Shown: positions 1-8,827, numbered from the stretch's first letter. The stretch is DNA of 64,000 bases from Ensifer sp. LC163 (GCF_001695855.1 NZ_MBSS01000016.1:34763-98762); one strand, 5' to 3'. Translations and numbers: made by a program. Notes: a model not told the origin generated them from the letters alone.

Positions 1-121
1 CCACGCGGGCGCCGGCCGAAGCTGCCTGCCTGCAGGTCTCCTGGCCAATGCCGCCCGACCCTCCGACGATAATTGCGACCTTGCCTTCAAGGGGCTGGCC
101 CGAACGTGACATCGTGGTCAT
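1..121 (-). CDS. Short-chain dehydrogenase/reductase, N-terminal part (cut by window edge)
   Basis: Only the first 40 codons are inside the window. They contain a Rossmann nucleotide-binding start (beta strand KVAIIVGG followed by SGGIG, a variant of the SDR TGxxxGIG motif), so this is the N-terminus of a classical SDR oxidoreductase. The ATG at 121 overlaps the TGA of the upstream dioxygenase gene (ATGA), so the two are translationally coupled. In aromatic catabolic operons such SDRs often oxidise a dihydrodiol or alcohol intermediate. The substrate cannot be read from this fragment. Confidence 0.85.
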   Translation of the reverse strand, partial: MTTMSRSGQPLEGKVAIIVGGSGGIGQETCRQAASAGARV

Positions 122-1044
122 GCCTTTTTCCCCGAGATCGGAGGGATGGGATAGCTCGGCGTTCCCGCCACGAGCTTGAAGTCATAGCGGCATGTGTAGA
201 ACGGTGCCTTCATGCCGGGGAATTCGACATCCGGCCTGTCGTGGCGCACGAAATCGCCGACGATCTGCTGCTTGGCACCGAAGACCACATCGGCAAGCAG
301 GGCGTCTTGGCTGTCGGCGAAAATCTGCGTCACCAGGGTCTTGTGTCCTGGGGCATAAACGATGAAGTGGATGTGGGCAGGCCGCATCGGAGCACGCTGC
401 TGGGCTCGCAGCAGATCGCCGACGGGACCGTCGGTGGGAACCGGATAGCCGGCGGGCTTGACTGATACGAAGTGAAAGCATCCGTCCGCATCGGTCGTGA
501 ATTTTCCGCGCAGGTTGAAGTCGCCCTGGCTCTCGTCCTGGTTCTCGTAGAGCCCGACCGGCGATGCCTGCCAGACATCCAGTACAGCGCCTTCGACCGG
601 ATAGCCTTGGGCACCGATCACCCGGCCCGTGAACACCAGGCCGGCACCCGGGGTCTCTGATCGCGCGATGCATTCGCCAGAGACGCAATGCGGCGCGTGG
701 CCCCGATAAAACGGTCCGAGCAACGCCGACATGGTCTCGCCTTGCATGCCGTTGTTGTTGATAAGATCGATGAGGGTTGAGACGCCGATGACGTCAGCCG
801 CGAGCACGACCTCGTTGTTGCTCTCGTTGGTGTGATGTCCGAGAGCCGCGATCCAACGCAGACCGAACTCGAACTCCTCCTCCGTCAGGCGCGCCTCCAG
901 GACGAACTGATGCAGGTGCGAAACCAGCGACGTCATGACCTGCTTGAGGCGAGGGTCGCTCGTATTGGCCATCGCCTCAAGCACGACGGGAGTAACGTCC
1001 CCTTCCCGTGATATCAGCTTCCGAGCAATGTGCATGTGGTTCAT
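118..1044 (-). CDS. Intradiol ring-cleavage dioxygenase (catechol/hydroxyquinol 1,2-dioxygenase type)
   Basis: 308 aa, normal length for the family. The N-terminal third is the helical dimerisation domain of catechol and hydroxyquinol dioxygenases. The C-terminal beta-sandwich holds the four expected Fe(III) ligands: Tyr166 (GLYENQDE), Tyr200 (AGYPVPTDGP), His224 and His226 (RPAHIHF). The family cleaves catechols or hydroxyquinol between the two hydroxyls to give muconate or maleylacetate. It sits downstream of the GST gene and importer genes and overlaps the next SDR gene by 4 bp, so it is part of one long operon. Catechol versus hydroxyquinol specificity is not decided here. Confidence 0.92.
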   Translation of the reverse strand: MNHMHIARKLISREGDVTPVVLEAMANTSDPRLKQVMTSLVSHLHQFVLEARLTEEEFEFGLRWIAALGHHTNESNNEVVLAADVIGVSTLIDLINNNGMQGETMSALLGPFYRGHAPHCVSGECIARSETPGAGLVFTGRVIGAQGYPVEGAVLDVWQASPVGLYENQDESQGDFNLRGKFTTDADGCFHFVSVKPAGYPVPTDGPVGDLLRAQQRAPMRPAHIHFIVYAPGHKTLVTQIFADSQDALLADVVFGAKQQIVGDFVRHDRPDVEFPGMKAPFYTCRYDFKLVAGTPSYPIPPISGKKA

Positions 1045-1074
1045 GGTCAGTCTCCAATCGTCATTGCAACGGCG

Positions 1075-1869
1075 TCAGGCCACGGCCGGCTCGGTGCCCT
1101 TTTGTGCGATATTCAGGTGCGGGTATTTTTCGGTGAGCAGCGAGCCGTGGTAGAAGGCCTCGGCATAGGCTGCGGTCGCTTGAAACGCGGCAAGCCAGGC
1201 GGCGATTGCCGGATAGGCCCGCCACATGGCGGACAGATTGATGTCGGCCATACGGACAATGACGGGCATGATGGCGATATCGGCAAGCGTCATCTCGCGC
1301 CCCATCACCCATGGACCGCCACTGTCTTCAAGCCATCGCGCCATGCGGTCGATGCCGCGTTGCAGCCGTCCCAGAGCCTCATCCATCTCGGCTTCAGGAA
1401 ACCCGGTCTTGCCCATTTTCATCAGGAATTCGCGCCTGAGCGGCTTGCTGTCGCAAAGCGCCTGAAACTCCGCATCGCTCATCGACTGGAAATGCGGAAG
1501 GAAGGCGAGGTTATAGGAAGGAACGCGGATCGCAGGCGTCGGCACCTCGTCTATGAAGCGCATCTTGGCTCGCATCTCCGCGGCGCGAAGTGGTGTCGCC
1601 GGGCGAAGGGGGGCGACATCCGGCAGGATGTCTTCGAGATACTCGATGATGACTGCTGAATCCGTGACAGCCATGCCGTCGTGCACCAGCGCTGGCACCA
1701 CGCCGTTGGGGTTGATGGCGAGATAGTCCGGGCTCAGCTGGTCGCCGCGAAAGAGATCCAACCTTCTTTCTTCGAACGCCTGGCCTTTGGCGTGCAGCAC
1801 GTACCGGACGCGCTGGCTGCAGGTTGACTGCGGCGCGTTGTAGAGAACGAATTCCGTCATTGTCGTCAC
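1075..1869 (-). CDS. Glutathione S-transferase family protein
   Basis: 264 aa. The thioredoxin-like N-domain begins with a beta strand then NAPQSTCSQRVRYVL (the catalytic Ser/Cys region). It continues with the cis-proline segment NGVVPALVHDG and the glutathione-binding DSAVIIEYLED. The C-terminal helical domain follows from about residue 100. Placed between LivM and the ring-cleavage dioxygenase in the same operon, it may isomerise or dehalogenate a ring-fission intermediate, as maleylacetoacetate or maleylpyruvate isomerases do. That role is inference; the fold assignment is firm. Confidence 0.88.
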   Translation of the reverse strand: MTTMTEFVLYNAPQSTCSQRVRYVLHAKGQAFEERRLDLFRGDQLSPDYLAINPNGVVPALVHDGMAVTDSAVIIEYLEDILPDVAPLRPATPLRAAEMRAKMRFIDEVPTPAIRVPSYNLAFLPHFQSMSDAEFQALCDSKPLRREFLMKMGKTGFPEAEMDEALGRLQRGIDRMARWLEDSGGPWVMGREMTLADIAIMPVIVRMADINLSAMWRAYPAIAAWLAAFQATAAYAEAFYHGSLLTEKYPHLNIAQKGTEPAVA

Positions 1870-1917
1870 TCCCGGAGTTCTAACGGTGATGGTCTCGGTG
1901 ACCCGCTCTGGTCGTCC

Positions 1918-2961
1918 TCAGTCCCAGTTGAGGAACCGCGGCAACTTGTCTTTTCGCGCCAGTGTCCCGATGACTCCGAGCGGGAAGAACATCAGGCCGA
2001 TCGCCATCACCAGACCAGTGCCGAGGATGTTGATCTCGGAAGCCCCCATGGTAGCCACGAAGAGTTCGTTGATAGCGACGATCAGGATCGCACCGATGAC
2101 CGGACCGGCGATCGTGCCCTTGCCACCCAGGATGCACATGAGCACGAGGTTGGCCGACACCAGAATGATCAGGAAGATGTTGGGACGCAGGTAGGTGAGG
2201 TATTCGCCCCACACTGCGCCGGACATTCCCACGAAGAAGGCGGACGAAGCAAAGGCGAGGACCTTGTAGAAGCGCGTATTGATACCAGCGCTTTCGGCCT
2301 TGATCTCATCCTTGGAAATCGCGCGCAGACCGAGCCCGAACTTGGAATGCTTGATCCTGTAAGTCGCCCAGACCGTGAAGGCGGCCATCGCGATGAAGGC
2401 GTAGTAATAGGGAACTTTCGCCCACAGCACGGACAGGTCGTTGATCGGCAAGGACAGGCCGTTGGCGCCGCCAATGAAGGTCCAGTGATCGAAGAGAATG
2501 CGCACGATCATCAACAATGCGATCGAAGAGATGATGAAGCTTGGACCGCGCACTTTCAACGTGATGAGACCAACGAGGTACCCGACGATGGCCGCGACGA
2601 GACCGGCGAGCGGCGCGGTCAGGATGGTGGAGATGCCGAGCCGCGCGAGCAGCATGCCGGAGAAATATCCTCCAATCGCAAAGAACACCGCGTGTCCGAG
2701 CGAGACGTAGCCCGCAAAACCGCCCAGGATGTTCCACCCCGACGCCATCACGACATAGGAAGCGGTGAACAGGACAAGATGAAGGACATAGTTGTAGTTG
2801 CCGGTGAGCTGCACGAGCGGCAGGGCCGCAAGGACCAGGAGCAGGGCGACGGGGAACCAGGTCGCTCGTTTCTGGTCGGCTCTGCGGGCAAGCCGTTCAT
2901 TGTGGGCGCGGCGCGCGGCGAGCAGGTCGTCGGCATTGGTGTTCTGGAAACTGAGGGCCAT
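1918..2961 (-). CDS. livM: Branched-chain-type ABC transporter permease LivM
   Basis: 347 aa from the ATG at 2961, which overlaps the TAA stop of livH by one base; a longer reading frame upstream is ignored for that reason. Many hydrophobic segments follow a basic N-terminus (RADQKRATW). The GGxxGYVSLGHAVFFAIGGY region and the GGKGTIAGPVIGA stretch are typical of LivM-type inner-membrane permeases. It pairs with LivH to form the channel of a HAAT-family importer. Because the operon also encodes a ring-cleavage dioxygenase, the substrate may be an aromatic acid rather than an amino acid. Confidence 0.92.
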   Translation of the reverse strand: MALSFQNTNADDLLAARRAHNERLARRADQKRATWFPVALLLVLAALPLVQLTGNYNYVLHLVLFTASYVVMASGWNILGGFAGYVSLGHAVFFAIGGYFSGMLLARLGISTILTAPLAGLVAAIVGYLVGLITLKVRGPSFIISSIALLMIVRILFDHWTFIGGANGLSLPINDLSVLWAKVPYYYAFIAMAAFTVWATYRIKHSKFGLGLRAISKDEIKAESAGINTRFYKVLAFASSAFFVGMSGAVWGEYLTYLRPNIFLIILVSANLVLMCILGGKGTIAGPVIGAILIVAINELFVATMGASEINILGTGLVMAIGLMFFPLGVIGTLARKDKLPRFLNWD

Positions 2962-3839
2962 TATGCCAACTCCGGTTTTTCGCCGAACAGGCCCTGCGGC
3001 CGTACCAGCAGAATGACGAACAGGGCGAGGAAGAAGGTCATCGTCGACCAGGTCGCACCCACCCAGGTCCCGACGAAGGCGGCGATGATCGAAAGCGAGA
3101 AGGCCGCGATCACCGTACCGAGGATGCTTCCCATGCCACCGAGCACGACGACGGACATCAGCATCGCAATCCATTCCCATTGCTTGGCGGGGAAGAAGCT
3201 GAAGACGAAGCTGACGAGCGATCCGGCGGCCCCGGCAAGTCCGATGCCGATGGCGAATGCGAGGACGCTGATGAAGTTGACGTTGACCCCGAGAAGCTCT
3301 GCCGCATCGCGGTTCTGCGTCGTCGCCCGGATGGCATAGCCGAGCCTTGAATACTTCAGGAACAGGCTGAGGCTGGCGATGATGACGATGGAAACGATAC
3401 CGGCATAGAGCTGCCCCTTCGGAACGAAGACGTCACCGATGAAGAACGCAGCCGTGGCATAGTCTGGCGAGGTGACGCGCTGCGTATTGGTGAACAGCCC
3501 ACCCAGAAGTCCCTCGACCATCATTGCCAGGGCGAAGGTCAAAAGCACCGTCATTTCCGAGTAGCGCGCGCTTTTTGCCTCCCGTGCAAACATCAGGCGG
3601 TAGATGAGGACACCGATTGCCGCCATGATCAGCGAGGCGACCGGCAGCATGACGATCGGATCGACGCCCCAGAGCTTGAAGCCCCAATAGGTGACATAGG
3701 CGCCCGCGATGATCAGTGATGGATGTGCGAGATTGACGATGCGCATTACGCCGAACACGAGCGACAGGCCCGAACCCATCAGCGCGATGACGCCGCCGAG
3801 CGCCAACCCCAAAATTGTGACTTGTATGATTTCTGACAT
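2961..3839 (-). CDS. livH: Branched-chain-type ABC transporter permease LivH
   Basis: 292 aa integral membrane protein. The N-terminal motif GGVIALMGSGLSLVFGVMRIVNLAHP and the central ATTQNRDAAELLGVN (EAA-like loop that contacts the ATPases) are characteristic of LivH. The start ATG at 3839 has a good ribosome site (GGAGGG, five bases upstream). It ends in a TAATG junction with livM, giving coupled translation of the two permeases. Confidence 0.93.
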   Translation of the reverse strand: MSEIIQVTILGLALGGVIALMGSGLSLVFGVMRIVNLAHPSLIIAGAYVTYWGFKLWGVDPIVMLPVASLIMAAIGVLIYRLMFAREAKSARYSEMTVLLTFALAMMVEGLLGGLFTNTQRVTSPDYATAAFFIGDVFVPKGQLYAGIVSIVIIASLSLFLKYSRLGYAIRATTQNRDAAELLGVNVNFISVLAFAIGIGLAGAAGSLVSFVFSFFPAKQWEWIAMLMSVVVLGGMGSILGTVIAAFSLSIIAAFVGTWVGATWSTMTFFLALFVILLVRPQGLFGEKPELA

Positions 3840-3851
3840 GTCTTCCCTCCG

Positions 3852-4580
3852 TCAGGCGGCCTTCTTGCCGCCGAGGTAGAGTTCCTGGATCCTGGGATCG
3901 GAAAGAACGTTGGTGGCTGGGCCTTCGAAAAGGGTTTTGCCGAGATCAAGAACGACGCCCCAATCGGAGTTTTTTAGCCCCATCGTCGCGTTCTGCTCGA
4001 CGAGCAGGACCGTGACGCCTTCCGCAGACATCATCTTCATGATGTCGAACATCTCCTGGACGATCTTTGGCGCGAGGCCGAGTGACGGCTCATCGAGCAT
4101 GACGATCGCCGGCTTGATGATCAGCGTGCGGGCCATGGCAAGTGTCTGCTGCTGGCCGCCGGACATTGTCCCAGCGTGCTGGTCGGCACGTTCGCGCAGA
4201 ATGGGAAAGCGCTCGAGAATCGCTTCTATCCGCCGTTCCAGTTCACGCGCGTCATCAAGAATGAAGCCTCCCATCCGCAGGTTTTCGCGAACGGTCATCT
4301 TCGGAAAGAGAGCGCGTTCCTGCGGAACGAAGCAGATACCCTTGCGCAGGATCTGGTCGGGACGCAGGCCATTCAGGCGCTCACCCTTGAAGACCACGTC
4401 GCCCTTGCGGATCGTCAGCATGCCGCAGATTGCCTTGAGCAGCGTCGATTTGCCGGCGCCATTGGGGCCAATGATGCAGTGGACCTTGCCGGGCTCGACC
4501 GTCAGGTGAGCGCCGTCGAGGATGGCCGGGCCGTCGCCATAGCCGGCGGTAATGTTGGTAACCCGGAGAAGTTCGCTCAT
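3852..4580 (-). CDS. livF: Branched-chain-type ABC transporter ATPase LivF
   Basis: 242 aa ABC ATPase. Walker A GPNGAGKST, Q-loop VPQERALFPKM, signature MSGGQQQTLAMAR and Walker B PAIVMLDEPSLGLAP are intact, with the switch His region replaced by the usual LivF VEQNA. I chose the ATG at 4580 because it overlaps the TGA of livG (TGATG); a GTG one codon upstream is possible. It powers the LivH-LivM channel together with LivG. Confidence 0.93.
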   Translation of the reverse strand: MSELLRVTNITAGYGDGPAILDGAHLTVEPGKVHCIIGPNGAGKSTLLKAICGMLTIRKGDVVFKGERLNGLRPDQILRKGICFVPQERALFPKMTVRENLRMGGFILDDARELERRIEAILERFPILRERADQHAGTMSGGQQQTLAMARTLIIKPAIVMLDEPSLGLAPKIVQEMFDIMKMMSAEGVTVLLVEQNATMGLKNSDWGVVLDLGKTLFEGPATNVLSDPRIQELYLGGKKAA

Positions 4581-5356
4581 CACGCCGCCTCCGCCTCGAG
4601 CACGCCGCCGAGATAGGCGTCGAGAACGTCCCGATCCTTTCTGACGATCTCGGGCGTTCCCTGGCAGATCACCCTGCCCTGCGCCATGACCACGACCTTG
4701 TGCGAGAGGCGCATGATCAGGTCCATGTTGTGCTCGACGATGAGGACGGTCAGCCCCTTTGCGTTCAGCGCGAGGATATGACCGACGATCTCCTCCAACA
4801 GCGATGGGTTGACGCCTCCGGCGGGCTCGTCGAGCAGGATGATCTTCGGATCCGACATCAGGAGTGCCGCCAGATCCATCAGCTTTTTCTGACCGTAGGA
4901 AAGATTGTGCCCGTCTTCATAGGCAATGCGGGTAATCCCGAGGAAGTCGAGGATTGCCATGGCCTTGTCCTTTTCGCGCGGCGAGACGGCCGGGCTGAAC
5001 AATCCGCGGATGCCCTCGGCGCGCGATTGCACGATGACATTCTCGAGAACCGTCATATCGGCCAGATTGCGCGAGATCTGAAACGTACGGCTGAGCCCCT
5101 TGGAAGTGATTTTATGCGGTCGCAGATGATCGATGCGCTGACCGTCAAGCCAGACTTCGCCGCTGGTCGGGACGACCGTGCGGCTGATGCAATTGAAAGC
5201 GGTGGTTTTGCCGGCCCCGTTCGGTCCGATCAGGGCGGTGATCGAGCCCTGCTCGACCTTGAACGTTGCCGCGTCGACGGCTTTGATGCCGCCATAATGC
5301 TTACAGAGATTCCTGACTTCGAGCACGGGCTCGGCCTCCTTGCGTGAAAAATGCAT
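4580..5356 (-). CDS. livG: Branched-chain-type ABC transporter ATPase LivG
   Basis: 258 aa from the ATG at 5356. The open frame runs further upstream, but the alignment-like core (VLEVRNLCKHYGG) starts just after this codon and the binding-protein gene ends 50 bp before it. Walker A GPNGAGKTT, signature LSYGQKKLMDLA, Walker B PKIILLDEPAGGVNP and the LivG-type VEHNMDLIM are all present. First ATPase gene of the importer cassette. Confidence 0.92.
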   Translation of the reverse strand: MHFSRKEAEPVLEVRNLCKHYGGIKAVDAATFKVEQGSITALIGPNGAGKTTAFNCISRTVVPTSGEVWLDGQRIDHLRPHKITSKGLSRTFQISRNLADMTVLENVIVQSRAEGIRGLFSPAVSPREKDKAMAILDFLGITRIAYEDGHNLSYGQKKLMDLAALLMSDPKIILLDEPAGGVNPSLLEEIVGHILALNAKGLTVLIVEHNMDLIMRLSHKVVVMAQGRVICQGTPEIVRKDRDVLDAYLGGVLEAEAA

Positions 5357-5406
5357 AGGAACGGATGGGAACGCCGAGCCGACGGCGTTCCCATTGGCAG
5401 GCGGCC

Positions 5407-6684
5407 TTAAAAGCCCGCCTTCGGATATGCCATCGGGGAAATCCCCTCGAACTCCCCGGTCGGGTAGACAAATCGCATCTGCCCGTCCTGCCACTGGGTC
5501 ATGATATGAGATTTGCTCTCGGGCAGGCCGATGTCGTCCCAGGAGAACCGCCCAAGCACCGTGCGCACCGGATCATCCTTGGTCCGCGCGTTCAGCCATT
5601 CGCCCATCTTGGCGTTGTCGGTGGTGCCAGCCCCGATGATGGCCTGCTCGATCCCCTGGCAGACTGCAAAGGGAATAGCGCTGTCCTCATCCGGTTCGGC
5701 CGAATACTCGGCTTCGAATGCCTTGACGAAATCGGCATTATTGAAGGGTTTTCCGGCAATCGTGCTTTCGAACGGCACGTCCTTATGCCAGGTCGTATGG
5801 ATAACGACACCTTCAGCGGCTTCCTTACCCACACCCTCGATGTATTCGGTCTGAGCGCCCTGGCTGAGATAGACGAGTTTCGGGGTTGCGCCGACGGTCT
5901 TGAGGCTGCGCGTCAGCTGCACCGCCTCTTCTGCCGAGGCGGTCAGTCCGATGATCATCTCGGCGTCCGATCGCTTGATCGAGTTGGCAAGATTGAGCCA
6001 GTCGTTGAAGCCTTCTTCAGGCCATTTCTCTTCCATCACGACCTTGATGCCGGCATCCGCGAGATAACCGGGCGCGAGATCGGCGATTTGCTTGTCGTTT
6101 GCCGGATCGATCACCTTCTGGCCGAGAAGCCCTGCGGCAATGGCATTTGCAAAGAAGTCGTCGGCGTGAACGATGGCCACGGACTTCGGTGCCTGGTCGG
6201 CCGGGATCAGCGCCTTGATCATGCCGACGACGTCCTTGCCGGTGTATTCGGCGGCATTGACCTGGAAATAGAACATGTTCTTGAAGCCCTGGGCGTAAAT
6301 GCGCAGCGCCCCGCCCGAAGGGATCGGATGGACCATGTTGTACTTGGAGAGCACGCTTCCGACCGGAAACGTCAGCCGACTTGAGAACGTCCCGTATACC
6401 GCATCGACCTTGTCGACATTGATGAACCGTTCGTACTGGTTGATGGCGGTCGCCGGATCGGACCGGTTGTCGCTGACGATGAGCTCGACCTGCCGGCCGA
6501 GAATGCCGCCGGCCTCATTGATCAGCTTTGTGCAGAGCTCATAGCCCCGCTTATGTTTCTCACCGCTGACGGAAAGCCCGCCGGTAATCGGCAATGATGC
6601 GCCGATTCGCAAGGTCTCCGCGTAGGCGGCATTGGACATCAGCATCGCGGCCGTCGCGGCCAAGACAAATTTCAACTTTCCCAT
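5407..6684 (-). CDS. Periplasmic substrate-binding protein of the Liv-type importer
   Basis: 425 aa from the ATG at 6684, supported by a strong GGGAGGAG ribosome site eight bases upstream and a clear signal peptide (KLKFVLAATAAMLMSNAAYA). The mature protein starts ETLRIGASLPITGGLS and has the type I periplasmic binding fold of LivJ/LivK and AmiC relatives (IRLINEAGGILGRQVEL-like region, DNRSDPATAI). It captures the solute and delivers it to LivHMFG. First gene of the operon, directly below the palindromic operators, so it is probably induced by its own substrate or a metabolite. Confidence 0.92.
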   Translation of the reverse strand: MGKLKFVLAATAAMLMSNAAYAETLRIGASLPITGGLSVSGEKHKRGYELCTKLINEAGGILGRQVELIVSDNRSDPATAINQYERFINVDKVDAVYGTFSSRLTFPVGSVLSKYNMVHPIPSGGALRIYAQGFKNMFYFQVNAAEYTGKDVVGMIKALIPADQAPKSVAIVHADDFFANAIAAGLLGQKVIDPANDKQIADLAPGYLADAGIKVVMEEKWPEEGFNDWLNLANSIKRSDAEMIIGLTASAEEAVQLTRSLKTVGATPKLVYLSQGAQTEYIEGVGKEAAEGVVIHTTWHKDVPFESTIAGKPFNNADFVKAFEAEYSAEPDEDSAIPFAVCQGIEQAIIGAGTTDNAKMGEWLNARTKDDPVRTVLGRFSWDDIGLPESKSHIMTQWQDGQMRFVYPTGEFEGISPMAYPKAGF

Positions 6685-6700
6685 TGGTGCTCCTCCCAAA

Positions 6701-6712
6701 GCAATCGATTGC
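6701..6712. promoter_or_regulatory. Operator site 1 for the LacI-type regulator
   Basis: Perfect 12-bp palindrome GCAATCGATTGC with a central CG, typical of LacI-family operators. It lies 16 bases upstream of the binding-protein start codon, around its ribosome site. One of three identical sites between this gene and the divergent regulator. Confidence 0.8.
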
Positions 6713-6835
6713 ATACCCTCTTCCGAAAAAACCCCCGAGATTGACCTCAAGGGCACCATTGCCGGTCTGCCAGGCTCCTCAACCCGAAAAACCGCCTGCG
6801 TATTCTGGATTGCACTAGCGTTGCGTGCCATTCAC

Positions 6836-6847
6836 GCAATCGATTGC
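6836..6847. promoter_or_regulatory. Operator site 2 for the LacI-type regulator
   Basis: Second exact copy of GCAATCGATTGC, 135 bp from site 1 and 55 bp from site 3. The spacing would allow looping between sites by a tetrameric or dimer-pair repressor (inference). Confidence 0.8.
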
Positions 6848-6890
6848 ATTCGACATTTGCAAATTTCCGAACCGGCGTCAAGTCAATCTC

Positions 6891-6902
6891 GCAATCGATT
6901 GC
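6891..6902. promoter_or_regulatory. Operator site 3 for the LacI-type regulator
   Basis: Third exact copy of GCAATCGATTGC. It lies about 50 bp before the regulator start codon and so probably mediates autoregulation. Confidence 0.8.
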
Positions 6903-6951
6903 ATGAAATTTCGTTTGGATGTATGAGATGGTTCGAAAGGTGCGGGCCGTC

Positions 6952-8028
6952 ATGTTGAAGAAGCGAATAACCCTCAAGGACATAGCTCGGGAAACCGGCG
7001 TTCACGTCTCGACCGTTTCGCGCGCCCTCGATCCGGTGGAACGCAGAAGCATAACCCCGGAAGTGATCGAGAAGGTGCACGGAGCTGCCGAACGGCTCGG
7101 CTATCGGCCGAACCGGATTGCCGCCGGTCTGCGCACCAACCGCACCATGACAGTCGGGGTAATGATCCCTGATATCACCAACGTGATCTTTCCGCCCATT
7201 CTCCGTGGGATAGAAAGCGTGCTGGAGCCACTCGGCTACGCCTCGATCATCGTCAACACCGATAGCGAGAAGGAGCGGGAAAGCCGGCTTGTGGATGTGC
7301 TGCGCGACCGTGGCGTCGACGGGATCATCCACGCGGCTGCCTTGCGCAGCGATCCTTCGATCGCTCGGGCCGCCGAGGACGGCATGCCTGTCGTTACGCT
7401 CAACCGCCGTGTCGAACGCGCCTGCATTCCCTACATCATCAACGACGAGGAAGGCGGCATCCGGCAGATGCTGTCACACCTCAGCGACCTCGGTCATCGT
7501 TCGATTGCCCACATCGCCGGACCACAGAATCTTTCGACCGGCCAGTTGCGGCTTGCTGCCTTTCGGGATTGCGTAACCTCCATGAAGCTTTCGCACAACG
7601 AGCGGCTGGTGGTCACTGCAACGCGTTTCGACGAGGACGAAGGCATGCGTTGCGTCGACGCCCTCTTGTCGTCGCAAGAGCCGTTTACCGCGATCCTCTG
7701 CGCCAACGACCGTCTTGCGCTTGGCGCCATCGAACGCTTGCGCGGGCGCGGCTTGCATTGCCCGACCGACGTATCGGTAAGCGGCTTCAACGACATGCCC
7801 TTCCTCAACCTGATCCGCCCGAAGCTGACGACGATCCGCATTGAGCAACACAGCGCTGGGCGGACGGCGGCAACGCTGCTCATGCGGCTGATCAATTCGA
7901 ACGACCTTGAGTCCGTGCCGATCGAGACAATCCTGCCGGTCGAATTGATCGTCCGGGACAGCACTGGCCCTGCAAAGGACGCCGCGCCGAGGCCGACTGG
8001 GCGCTACAGCGCCGCGCGTCATACATGA
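6952..8028 (+). CDS. LacI-family transcriptional regulator
   Basis: 358 aa from the ATG at 6952, preceded by GAAAGG; ATGs at 6919 and 6928 are in frame but would add residues ahead of the DNA-binding domain. The LacI helix-turn-helix is clear (ITLKDIARETGVHVSTVSRAL) with the hinge GYRPNRIAAGL. The ligand-binding core ends in the family pattern DVSVSGFNDMPFLNLIRPKLTTI. It is divergent from the importer/dioxygenase operon and three GCAATCGATTGC palindromes lie between them, so it very probably controls that operon and itself. The last nine codons are supplied by a RIME-like repeat, so the native C-terminus has been replaced or extended. Confidence 0.92.
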   Translation: MLKKRITLKDIARETGVHVSTVSRALDPVERRSITPEVIEKVHGAAERLGYRPNRIAAGLRTNRTMTVGVMIPDITNVIFPPILRGIESVLEPLGYASIIVNTDSEKERESRLVDVLRDRGVDGIIHAAALRSDPSIARAAEDGMPVVTLNRRVERACIPYIINDEEGGIRQMLSHLSDLGHRSIAHIAGPQNLSTGQLRLAAFRDCVTSMKLSHNERLVVTATRFDEDEGMRCVDALLSSQEPFTAILCANDRLALGAIERLRGRGLHCPTDVSVSGFNDMPFLNLIRPKLTTIRIEQHSAGRTAATLLMRLINSNDLESVPIETILPVELIVRDSTGPAKDAAPRPTGRYSAARHT

Positions 8029-8107
8029 CGCGCTGAGGACGCTGTAACGCTTTAAACTTGCTGCATAATTTATCCTTAAACCGATTCCGATTTAAGGAAT
8101 TATGCAG
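8004..8107 (+). repeat. RIME1-like intergenic mosaic element, copy 1
   Basis: About 104 bp made of two palindromes: an outer TACAGCG...CGCTGTA stem enclosing GCGCGTCAT/ATGACGCGC, then CTGCATAATT...AATTATGCAG enclosing CCTTAAA/TTTAAGG. The same two-palindrome unit recurs at 10593, 11538 and 29928, with a half copy at 46826. Size and structure fit the RIME1 family known from rhizobia. This copy overlaps the 3' end of the LacI-type gene. Confidence 0.85.
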
Positions 8108-8356
8108 TAAGCGGCGCCACTGGTGCGCGGCCTGCCAAATCGATCGATGTTTGCAAACGCAGCCGCCTCGGCTTCTTTCGCCGCGAGGGATGCCTCCCAC
8201 TTGGATCCCGCCTCCCAGCCGCGACCACAGGTGCTTGAAAAGGCGATCTAATCTTTAACGGCCTACCAAGCGCCGACCACAGCATGCGTCAGGTGCGCAT
8301 TTTTGCCGACGGCTACCGGTTGCCAAGCGTCGATCGGCAATGCCCCGGCGCTCTGA

Positions 8357-8827
8357 TCAATAGTATGGCGAAATGCACTCCTGGCGTGGCCCATAATAGG
8401 GCTGAAACGTGTTGTCGTAGGCCCTGTATGAACGGTAGGTGTTGTAACACCATTCGACGTGGGCTGAACTGGCGTTCGAATAGACCCGACGGGGTGGCGA
8501 CGCGATCGCACCACCGATGGCTAAGCCTGCTCCGAATGCGGCCAGAGGATACCACCATCCATCATTATGCCGACGGTAGCCGTCCCGTCGGTAACGGTAA
8601 CCCTGGTAGCCGTTGTAATAGCCGTATCGTGGGCCCGAATTGTAACGATGATTGCTGTATCCGCGTGAGTGCGGCGGACCACCATAATGACCGGGCTTGT
8701 GGTGGATCAGCTCTGCAGCCTGGAAATTCGGAGGATTCACCGACATTGGAGACATAGGCAATGCCTGTGCCGACACTGCCGTAAGGGCCGTGGCAACTGC
8801 AACTAACACTGCACCTATTTTTTTCAT
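8357..8827 (-). CDS. BA14K-family secreted protein
   Basis: 156 aa. A signal peptide ([21 protein letters not shown]) is followed by a Tyr/Gly/Arg/His-rich low-complexity region, a short hydrophobic stretch ([14 protein letters not shown]), and a C-terminal block with the BA14K pattern ([29 protein letters not shown]). BA14K proteins are small, immunoreactive, Rhizobiales-specific envelope proteins with lectin-like activity reported in Brucella. It stands alone between a repeat and an empty stretch, with no operon partner. Confidence 0.8.
   Translation of the reverse strand: MKKIGAVLVAVATALTAVSAQALPMSPMSVNPPNFQAAELIHHKPGHYGGPPHSRGYSNHRYNSGPRYGYYNGYQGYRYRRDGYRRHNDGWWYPLAAFGAGLAIGGAIASPPRRVYSNASSAHVEWCYNTYRSYRAYDNTFQPYYGPRQECISPYY

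Noticed and set aside
2347..3339. Plus-strand open frame of 330 codons opposite livM/livH
   Set aside because: Antisense to two clear membrane permeases; composition is Arg/Asp/Gly-rich as expected of a GC-rich shadow frame.
5365..6384. Long plus-strand open frame opposite the binding-protein gene (339 codons)
   Set aside because: It is the antisense shadow of a clear signal-peptide-bearing binding protein, and its translation resembles no protein.
6919..6951. Upstream ATGs (6919, 6928) as start of the LacI-type regulator
   Set aside because: They lack a ribosome site and would add residues before the HTH; the ATG at 6952 has GAAAGG upstream.
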